From CAZISM01 sp964541895 (GTDB taxonomy: Bacteria; Zhuqueibacterota; Zhuqueibacteria; Residuimicrobiales; Residuimicrobiaceae), in assembly GCA_964541895.1 (NCBI GenBank), contig CAZISM010000157.1, forward strand, positions 1 through 10,996: 10,996 bases of DNA, given 5' to 3'. Positions 1 to 4,966 of this stretch are shown piece after piece. The translations under genes and the position numbers were made by a program. Each line of letters opens with the position of its first letter. Positions within the stretch are counted from its first letter, which is position 1. Below the pieces are notes generated by a model, which searched no databases, was not told the origin of the DNA, and worked only from the letters and a program-made list of their open reading frames with translations.

Positions 1-656
1 AGGATGGTGCCGTTGCCGGGCAAGGCCATACCCAGGGCTTCCAGCAGGCAGTTCATGCTGTTGGCGGTGAACATGCCGGCGCAGCTGCCGCAGCTGGGGC
101 AGCCGTGCAGTTCCAGGTCATAAAGCTCGTCATCGCCGATTTTGCCGGCGAGGTGGGCGCCCACTCCTTCAAAGATGGAGATCAGGTCAATGGCTTCGCC
201 CCTGTTGTTGCGGCCGGCTTTCATGGGACCGCCGGAAATAAAAACCGTCGGTATATTCAGGCGGGCCGCGGCCATGAGCATGCCCGGCACGATCTTGTCG
301 CAGTTGGGGATGCACACCAGGCCGTCGAGGCGATGGGCGGCAGCCACGGTTTCGACGCTGTCGGCGATGAGCTCGCGCGACGGCAGGCTGTAGCGCATGC
401 CCAGGTGGCCCATGGCAATGCCGTCATCAACGCCGATGGTGTTGAACTCAAAGGGGACGCCTCCGGCCTGGCGAATGGATTCTTTGATTTTACGGCCGAA
501 TGCCTGTAAATGTACGTGTCCGGGAATAAGATCGATATATGAATTGCAGACGCCGATGAACGGTTTGGAAAAATCTTCATCTTGCAGGCCGGTGGCGCGC
601 AGCAGAGCGCGGTGTGGTGCCCGGTCAATACCTTGTTTAACGGTGTTCGATCTCAT
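1..656 (-). CDS. ilvD: Dihydroxy-acid dehydratase, N-terminal part (runs off left edge)
   Basis: IlvD dehydrates 2,3-dihydroxy-isovalerate and 2,3-dihydroxy-3-methylvalerate to the 2-keto acids, the third common step of valine, isoleucine and leucine synthesis in the cytoplasm. Only the first 218 codons are present (a full protein is about 555-560 aa), reading from the ATG at 656-654. The start is supported by AGGA at 666-663, six bases upstream. The protein begins MRSNTVKQGIDRAPHRALLR, typical of the family. Visible hallmarks are C37-N-S, the VDDGIAMGH region with D78, the cluster/Mg motif C119-D120-K121 followed by PGMLMAA, SGGPM at 141-145, and HGCPSCGSCAGMFTANSMNC at 184-203 with its Fe-S cysteine. 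It is on the strand opposite the ilvB operon and has its own promoter and a leucine-rich leader ORF 48 bp upstream. Identity is near certain; completeness cannot be judged. Confidence 0.97.
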   Translation of the reverse strand, partial: MRSNTVKQGIDRAPHRALLRATGLQDEDFSKPFIGVCNSYIDLIPGHVHLQAFGRKIKESIRQAGGVPFEFNTIGVDDGIAMGHLGMRYSLPSRELIADSVETVAAAHRLDGLVCIPNCDKIVPGMLMAAARLNIPTVFISGGPMKAGRNNRGEAIDLISIFEGVGAHLAGKIGDDELYDLELHGCPSCGSCAGMFTANSMNCLLEALGMALPGNGTI

Positions 657-704
657 AGGAGGTCCTGTCGAAAAAGATGGATGTTGTTAATTAATAAAAA
701 GAGA

Positions 705-818
705 CTAGTAGCGCAGCGTCAGAGAGCCCAGACCGAGCAGACGCAATCGTAGCAGGCAGGGGAGGGGTAGCAGCAGGCGATTTTCGCCGGGCGATATGTG
801 CATAATGGTTGAGTTCAT
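705..818 (-). CDS. Leucine-rich leader peptide upstream of ilvD (putative)
   Basis: A 37-codon ORF runs from ATG 818-816 to TAG 707-705, ending 48 bp before the ilvD start. Its N-terminal third is ordinary. From residue 15 on it reads LLLPLPCLLRLRLLGLGSL and then TLRY, with 12 leucines in the last 23 residues. It has only two Ile (both early) and no Val. This composition, directly in front of a BCAA gene and just downstream of a good promoter, is the signature of an amino-acid-sensing leader peptide whose translation reports charged tRNA-Leu. The ribosome site is unusual: AGGA at 824-821 is only two bases from the ATG, and the predicted transcript start leaves a 5' UTR of about 13 nt. No intrinsic terminator follows, so any control would be translational, Rho-dependent or through coupling. 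The function is inferred from composition and position. Confidence 0.7.
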   Translation of the reverse strand: MNSTIMHISPGENRLLLPLPCLLRLRLLGLGSLTLRY

Positions 819-823
819 AATCC

Positions 824-849
824 TATCGTAAAAAATTAAATATACGATA
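824..849. promoter_or_regulatory. Inverted repeat overlapping the ilvD promoter (operator candidate)
   Basis: TATCGTA at 824-830 and TACGATA at 843-849 are perfect 7-bp inverted arms separated by 12 bp of AT-rich DNA. One arm abuts and overlaps the -10 box. The other covers the predicted start of the transcript and the leader ribosome-binding site. The arm centres are 19 bp apart (about two helical turns), which suits a dimeric repressor rather than an RNA hairpin, since one arm lies upstream of the predicted transcript start. No matching copy was seen at the ilvB promoter. The regulator is unknown. Confidence 0.4.
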
Positions 850-866
850 AAATTTCTGGAATGCAA
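839..866 (-). promoter_or_regulatory. Sigma70-type promoter for the ilvD leader and ilvD
   Basis: On the minus strand a -35 box TTGCAT (866-861) and a -10 box TATATT (844-839) are separated by 16 bp in an AT-rich stretch. Transcription would begin near 832, about 13 nt before the leader ATG at 818. The boxes match the sigma70 consensus at four of six (-35) and five of six (-10) positions. The promoter overlaps a perfect inverted repeat at 824-849. Confidence 0.6.
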
Positions 867-895
867 GTATTTTTATGTATAACAGCGTGACCGGC

Positions 896-918
896 GAAAA
901 ATTCCCGTTCACGGTTTT
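896..918 (-). terminator. Possible weak terminator after the EEP-family gene
   Basis: About 50 bases after the stop of the gene at 970-2214, the minus strand reads AAAACCGTGAACGGGAATTTTT. It has a short CCGT/ACGG stem and a run of five T. The stem is only four base pairs with a two-base loop, so this is a weak candidate. If it works, it would separate that gene from ilvD, which has its own promoter. Confidence 0.25.
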
Positions 919-969
919 GCCATGGGCTTTGAACCCGGCCAGAGGTTTGCCGGCGCGATCTCTGCAATG

Positions 970-2214
970 TCAGAAATGGGGCCCGGACAGGGTGACGAAC
1001 TGCGGGCGATGATCGGACACGTCCAGGGGCACCACCTCGGCGGAGCGAACAGTAAAGTCGTGTGAAACGAACACCTGATCGATGCGCAAAAAATCAAAAG
1101 CCATACGGGCGGCTGCCGGCGACACACTCTGTTTTAAGCTGTAGGCGCCGTAGGTGGTGCCCAGACCCCAGCCTGCTTTGCGGAAGGCGTTGTGCAGCCG
1201 GCTGCTGAACAGGCGATAGGTCAGGCTGTTGGGGGTATCGTTGAAATCCCCGGCCAGGATGATCGGTTCATCGATCCGGGCGATGCGCTGGGCGAGAAGT
1301 TCGGCTTCCTGGGTGCGACGGTCATAGGTGGTATGGGTGTCGCGTAAAAAGCCGGCGAGCGAGCGTTCGCCGGCCAGCAGTTCGATGAACGCGTGGCCGC
1401 TGGGAAAGAGGTGGCCGTTGAGGAGATGGACGTTCCTGCCGCGGAAACGGATGACGGCGTGGTTGAGGTTGAAATGCCCTTTGGAAAAGCGCGTGCGGAT
1501 GTCGATGTTTTGTGCCGAGGTGAATGGAAAGCGCGACAGAATGGCGCCGCCGTTATAATACTCGGAGCGGTCCGACCACACCTGATGCGGATAGCGTGCG
1601 CGAAAGCGCTCGCTGAACAGGGCTTTGTCGCGGCTGGAGATTTCCTGGATGAACACCAGGTCCGGCTGCAGGCGATCGATCAGCCTGAACACCTGTTCCC
1701 GGTCGTGAATATTCTGGTTGACGCTAATATTGTAATCCAGCAGCGAGAGGGTGGCCTTGCCGCCGGGCAGGAGCGGCGGCCACAGCTGCGGCCAATAGTG
1801 AATCACCAGACCGAGCAGACAGAGGGTATAGACCAGCAGGTTGGCGCGCAGGCTCTGCGTCTTTCTGATCAAGGCGATCAGCAGGAAGAAGAACAGCGGC
1901 AGAAGAAGAAACAGGTAGCGAAAATAGGCGAGCGGATCCAGCACCGCCCAGATCAGCACGGCGGTGCAGCCGGCGGCGGCGACCAGGCGGAGCGGCTGCG
2001 AGGCCACGCGGCGGCGAACCAGCAGGTAGAGGTAGGCCGGCAACGCCAGGCCGATCGGCAGCCACAGGGTATCCTGCAACAGACTGGCTGTGACTTGTAC
2101 CACCGGATGGTCCGGCAGGAAAAGTCTCTGCACCGCACCCCAGATCCAGGTCTCGTTGAACAACACAAGCAGCCAGAAGAAAAAGAGAACATAGGCAGCA
2201 ATTTTTCTAACCAC
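970..2214 (-). CDS. Membrane-anchored endonuclease/exonuclease/phosphatase (EEP) family protein
   Basis: This 414-residue protein has a hydrophobic N-terminal part and a C-terminal EEP-fold catalytic domain. Likely membrane segments lie near residues 5-25, 47-66, 77-95, 98-117 and 125-143. The EEP domain spans about 155-410 and carries the expected metal and catalytic motifs: N162 in LLDYNIS, E191 in FIQEISS, H268 in NGHLF, D323 and N325 in AGDFN, D379 in RIDQVF, and D401-H402 in VSDHRP. The catalytic domain follows the last membrane segment; which side of the membrane it faces is not decided here. Family members cleave phosphodiester or phosphoester bonds in nucleic acids, lipids or inositol phosphates; the substrate here is unknown. 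The start is GTG at 2214-2212, with AAGGA six bases upstream. It is transcribed away from the ilvB operon, and nothing links it to BCAA synthesis beyond position. Confidence 0.85.
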   Translation of the reverse strand: MVRKIAAYVLFFFWLLVLFNETWIWGAVQRLFLPDHPVVQVTASLLQDTLWLPIGLALPAYLYLLVRRRVASQPLRLVAAAGCTAVLIWAVLDPLAYFRYLFLLLPLFFFLLIALIRKTQSLRANLLVYTLCLLGLVIHYWPQLWPPLLPGGKATLSLLDYNISVNQNIHDREQVFRLIDRLQPDLVFIQEISSRDKALFSERFRARYPHQVWSDRSEYYNGGAILSRFPFTSAQNIDIRTRFSKGHFNLNHAVIRFRGRNVHLLNGHLFPSGHAFIELLAGERSLAGFLRDTHTTYDRRTQEAELLAQRIARIDEPIILAGDFNDTPNSLTYRLFSSRLHNAFRKAGWGLGTTYGAYSLKQSVSPAAARMAFDFLRIDQVFVSHDFTVRSAEVVPLDVSDHRPQFVTLSGPHF

Positions 2215-2224
2215 ACGGTATCCT

Positions 2225-2299
2225 TTTTTATTGGCCGGGCCTTTCCGTCTTTTGCCCGCTCACGGGAAAAAATGTAAGATTTTATAGCGCCAATAAAAA
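2225..2299. repeat. Perfect 11-bp inverted repeat between divergent EEP and ilvB genes
   Basis: TTTTTATTGGC (2225-2235) and GCCAATAAAAA (2289-2299) are exact reverse complements, 53 bp apart. The element fills most of the space between the EEP-gene start (2214) and the ilvB -35 box (2313). It could be a paired operator for a looping or dimeric regulator, or a stem in the 5' leader of the EEP-gene mRNA next to its ribosome site. Otherwise 2215-2312 holds only a short CCCG/CGGG hairpin at about 2262-2273 and AT-rich DNA. Confidence 0.4.
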
Positions 2300-2312
2300 C
2301 AGTTTTTTTTTA

Positions 2313-2341
2313 TTGACATTGAAATAATTTAATGGTATAAT
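2313..2341 (+). promoter_or_regulatory. Consensus sigma70 promoter of the ilvB-cimA operon
   Basis: TTGACA at 2313-2318 and TATAAT at 2336-2341 are both perfect consensus boxes with the optimal 17-bp spacer, in AT-rich DNA. Transcription should start near 2348, leaving about 31 nt before the leader ATG at 2379. Such a strong promoter in front of a biosynthetic operon implies that control is exerted mainly after initiation, which fits the leader peptide that follows. Confidence 0.85.
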
Positions 2342-2378
2342 TAATAAATTTTTACTTTGTACACCAACTGAAAGATCC

Positions 2379-2555
2379 ATGGACGCCAGCAAGCCACATA
2401 ATCATCCCGATCGTTGTCGACACCGCAGCCGGTGGGCGACGCCGTCGCATCGCGTCCGGACTCTTTCGCTCCTGCGTATTCCTGTTCGAATCCGTATACG
2501 CCTTTTGAGCCTATCTCTGATTTTGAGCAGCCTCTTGCACGTGATTATTCTATAA
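2379..2555 (+). CDS. Leu/Ile/Val-rich leader peptide of the ilvB operon (putative)
   Basis: A 58-codon ORF runs from ATG 2379-2381 to TAA 2553-2555 and lies wholly between the consensus promoter and ilvB. The first 25 residues are polar and Arg/His-rich. The last 33 (from V26) contain 11 Leu, 6 Ile and 3 Val, with stretches such as RTLSLLRIPVRIRIRLLSLS and LLHVIIL. This is the expected composition of an attenuation leader sensing all three branched-chain aminoacyl-tRNAs, analogous in role to the E. coli ilv leaders but with no resemblance that I recognise. No strong Shine-Dalgarno sequence precedes the ATG (only AAAG at 2371-2374), so the exact start is less sure than the end. The last control codons overlap the 5' arm of a 10-bp hairpin at 2531-2571. 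The function is inferred. Confidence 0.78.
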   Translation: MDASKPHNHPDRCRHRSRWATPSHRVRTLSLLRIPVRIRIRLLSLSLILSSLLHVIIL

Positions 2556-2676
2556 GAGCCAGTGCAAGAGGACGACTCACAACCCCAGTAACACCATCTA
2601 CACCACTCCCAATCGATAACCGGATCGTACCTCTAGCACGCCAAGGTAAAGTGTATTCAGACGGGGAGATTGTGAG
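2531..2676 (+). promoter_or_regulatory. Alternative-pairing leader RNA (attenuator candidate) before ilvB
   Basis: Segment 1 (CCTCTTGCAC, 2531-2540, inside the leader ORF) pairs perfectly with segment 2 (GTGCAAGAGG, 2562-2571). Segment 2 can instead pair with segment 3 (CCTCTAGCAC, 2630-2639) with one mismatch. CTCACAA (2576-2582) is complementary to TTGTGAG (2670-2676), and that pairing is topologically incompatible with 2:3. A ribosome stalled on control codons would cover segment 1 and favour 2:3. A ribosome at the stop codon would cover segments 1 and 2 and favour 2576-2582/2670-2676. No U-run follows any hairpin, so this is not a standard intrinsic attenuator. The pairings are seen in the sequence; the switching is inference. 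Confidence 0.5.
2575..2614 (+). promoter_or_regulatory. C-rich, G-poor stretch, candidate Rho-loading (rut) site
   Basis: These 40 bases contain 19 C and a single G, with many pyrimidine-C dinucleotides, and lie 20 bases after the leader stop. Untranslated, unstructured C-rich and G-poor RNA is the usual loading site for Rho. The segment would sit in the loop enclosed when segment 2 (2562-2571) pairs with segment 3 (2630-2639). This gives a possible basis for Rho-dependent attenuation without a U-run terminator. It is a compositional prediction only. Confidence 0.4.
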
Positions 2677-2705
2677 CCTATGATCAATTTGAAAGGATGT
2701 CAGTT

Positions 2706-4424
2706 ATGACCGGTGCGGAAATGATATTGCATGCGTTGGAGAAGGAAGGGGTTCGCGCCCTGTTCGGTTTTCCGGGTGGTATGGTGATCGATGTGTTCGA
2801 TAAACTGTACGATTCGAAAATCCCCTTTTATCTCACCCGCCATGAGCAGGGGGCGGTGCACGCGGCCGACGGCTTTGCCAGGGCTTCCGGCGAAGTAGGG
2901 GTCTGCTTAGCCACCTCCGGTCCGGGCGCCACCAACCTGGTGACCGGTTTGGCCAACGCCTATATGGATTCCATTCCGCTTGTGGCCATCACCGGCCAGG
3001 TGGCCGCCCATCTGATCGGCAACGACGCCTTTCAGGAAGCGGATATGGTCGGCATCACCCGCTCCATCACCAAGCACAACTATCTGGTCAAGCATGTCGA
3101 CGAGCTGCCGCTGATCCTGAAATCCGCTTTTTATATCGCCCGCAGCGGCCGGCCGGGCCCGGTGCTGGTGGATATTCCGAAAAACATCCAACAGGCGCGC
3201 ACGGAGGTGCCCTATCCGGATGACGTGACGATCCGCAGCTACAAGCCGACCCTGAAAGGCCATTCGCATCAGATCAGCAAAGCCGCGGCGGTCATCGCCA
3301 AAGCAGAACGTCCGGTGATTTTCGCCGGCGGTGGCGTGATCTCCAGCGGCGCCGGCGCCGAGCTGTTCGAGCTGGCGCAAAAGATCCAGGCGCCGGTAAC
3401 CACCTCTTTTATGGGGTTGGGCGCCTTTCCCGAAACCGATCCGCTGGCGCTGAAAATGCTAGGCATGCACGGCACCGCCTATGCCAACTATGCCATCCAG
3501 GAGGCGGATCTGCTCATCGCCATCGGTGTGCGTTTTGACGACCGCGTGACCGGCGATGTCAGCAAATTCGCCCCCAAGGCCAGGATCATTCATATCGATA
3601 TCGATCCCACCACGATCCGGAAAAACGTGCAGGTGGATGTGCCGGTGGTGGGCGACGTTAAGCTGGTGCTGCAGGATCTGCTGGCAGAACTCAAGCCCAA
3701 GCAACACGACAGCTGGTTGCGACAAATCACGGACTGGAAGACCAGCCATCCGCTGACCTATACGCAAAACGGCCGCATCCTGCCGCAGGTCGTTATTGAA
3801 GAGATCGCTGCTATCACCAACCATCAGGCCATCGTCACGACCGAAGTGGGCCAGCATCAAATGTGGGCGGCGCAGTTTTCCAACTTTCAGAAACCGCGCA
3901 CGTTCATTTCCTCCGGCGGCCTTGGTACCATGGGATTCGGCTTTCCTGCGGCTATCGGTGCGCAGATCGCCTGCCCGGACAAGATCGTGATCGACCTCGC
4001 CGGTGACGGCAGCATCCAGATGAACATACAGGAGCTGGCAACCGTGGTCACTTACAAGCTGCCGGTCAAGATTGTTATTCTGAACAATCAATCCCTGGGC
4101 ATGGTGCGGCAATGGCAAGCCATATTCTATCATCGTCGGTTCTCCGGCATCTGTCTGCGCCGGGACATTCACTGTCCGCCCCAGTGCGACGGCCAGGAAA
4201 CGAGCTGTGATGTCTATGTGCCCGATTTCTGCAAACTGGCAGAGGCGTACGGTATTCCCGGTTATCGGGCGCACAAACCGGACGAGGTGCGTTCGACGCT
4301 GGAAAAGGGGTTGCTGACGCCCGGCCCGGCTTTGATGGAATTCATGATCGACAAGGAAGAAAATGTGTTCCCCATGGTGCCGGCCGGCAAGGCCTTGGAT
4401 CAAATGTTGAGAGGAATAGCCTGA
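2706..4424 (+). CDS. ilvB: Acetolactate (acetohydroxyacid) synthase, large catalytic subunit
   Basis: This ThDP-, Mg- and FAD-dependent enzyme condenses two pyruvates to acetolactate, or pyruvate and 2-ketobutyrate to acetohydroxybutyrate, the first common BCAA step. The 572-residue protein has the three usual domains. The N-terminal ThDP-pyrimidine domain includes FGFPGG at 20-25 and the catalytic glutamate E47 in RHEQGA. The central domain spans about 190-325. The C-terminal ThDP-pyrophosphate domain carries GDG at 433-435 and NN at 460-461, then QSLGMVRQWQ. I chose ATG 2706 because AGGA (2694-2697) is eight bases upstream; ATG 2697 overlaps that site and would add three residues. An unusual insertion after FYHRRFSG contains C483, C490, C494 and C501, followed by C509, where most homologues have a short link to the PDF motif. 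The stop overlaps the ilvN start. Confidence 0.96.
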   Translation: MTGAEMILHALEKEGVRALFGFPGGMVIDVFDKLYDSKIPFYLTRHEQGAVHAADGFARASGEVGVCLATSGPGATNLVTGLANAYMDSIPLVAITGQVAAHLIGNDAFQEADMVGITRSITKHNYLVKHVDELPLILKSAFYIARSGRPGPVLVDIPKNIQQARTEVPYPDDVTIRSYKPTLKGHSHQISKAAAVIAKAERPVIFAGGGVISSGAGAELFELAQKIQAPVTTSFMGLGAFPETDPLALKMLGMHGTAYANYAIQEADLLIAIGVRFDDRVTGDVSKFAPKARIIHIDIDPTTIRKNVQVDVPVVGDVKLVLQDLLAELKPKQHDSWLRQITDWKTSHPLTYTQNGRILPQVVIEEIAAITNHQAIVTTEVGQHQMWAAQFSNFQKPRTFISSGGLGTMGFGFPAAIGAQIACPDKIVIDLAGDGSIQMNIQELATVVTYKLPVKIVILNNQSLGMVRQWQAIFYHRRFSGICLRRDIHCPPQCDGQETSCDVYVPDFCKLAEAYGIPGYRAHKPDEVRSTLEKGLLTPGPALMEFMIDKEENVFPMVPAGKALDQMLRGIA

Positions 4425-4921
4425 TGAGACATATCATTAATCTGGAAGTTGAAAATCACAGCGGCGTTCTGGCGCGCATCTCCGGATTGTTCAGCGCCCG
4501 CGGTTTCAATATTGACTGTTTGACGGCGGCGCGCTCCGGGGACGAAGACACATCCAATATCACGCTGGTGGTGCGCGGTGACGACTGGGTCATCGAACAG
4601 GTCACCAAGCAGCTCAACAAACTCATCGATGTCATTCGTGTGACCGACGTGACTGAGAACGACTATGTCGGCCGCGAGCTGGTGCTGGTCAAGATCAGTT
4701 GCATGCCCAGCCGGCGCATGGAAGTGTCTGCCATTGCCGACATCTTTCGCGCCAAGGTGGTGGATATCAGCGCCAAGTCCCTCACCCTGGAGCTTACCGG
4801 CCAGGAAGCGAAAATTTCGGCGTTTATCGAAACGCTGCGCCCGTTTGGCATTAAAGAAATCGCCCGCAGCGGCACCATTGCCATGGTGCGGGATTCCAAT
4901 TTTAAAAACAATATGAAATAG
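4424..4921 (+). CDS. ilvN: Acetolactate synthase small regulatory subunit
   Basis: This is the regulatory partner of IlvB; it activates the large subunit and usually confers feedback inhibition by valine. The 165-residue length fits the IlvN/IlvH family (the name ilvH would serve equally). An N-terminal ACT domain covers about residues 1-75, with the effector-loop signature NHSGVLARISGLFSARGFNI, and a C-terminal ALS small-subunit domain covers about 80-160. The start codon overlaps the ilvB stop by one base (TGATG), so the two subunits are probably translationally coupled for stoichiometric assembly. A 45-bp gap with no leader or terminator precedes ilvC. Nothing looks broken. Confidence 0.95.
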   Translation: MRHIINLEVENHSGVLARISGLFSARGFNIDCLTAARSGDEDTSNITLVVRGDDWVIEQVTKQLNKLIDVIRVTDVTENDYVGRELVLVKISCMPSRRMEVSAIADIFRAKVVDISAKSLTLELTGQEAKISAFIETLRPFGIKEIARSGTIAMVRDSNFKNNMK

Positions 4922-4966
4922 GTGTTTGGATCAAGTGTGAATTGCTAACAAGAAAGCGGAGGCGTT

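Noticed and set aside
105..509. Plus-strand ORF opposite ilvD
   Set aside because: The minus strand encodes a textbook IlvD N terminus in this interval.
1393..2277. 294-codon plus-strand ORF opposite the EEP gene
   Set aside because: Gln/Glu-rich composition typical of the antisense of Leu/Arg-rich code; the opposite strand has clear EEP motifs.
2414..2683. 89-codon ORF with a TTG start in the ilvB leader region
   Set aside because: It overlaps the Leu/Ile/Val leader in another frame, has no ribosome site, resembles nothing known, and is a low-complexity Pro/Ser/Thr sequence produced by the leader and C-rich segment.
2697..2705. Upstream ATG for ilvB
   Set aside because: It overlaps the AGGA ribosome site and has no other site upstream; ATG 2706 has correct spacing.
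2342..2705. T-box riboswitch controlling ilvB
   Set aside because: No conserved T-box antiterminator sequence was found and no intrinsic terminator follows; the BCAA-rich ORF explains the region better.
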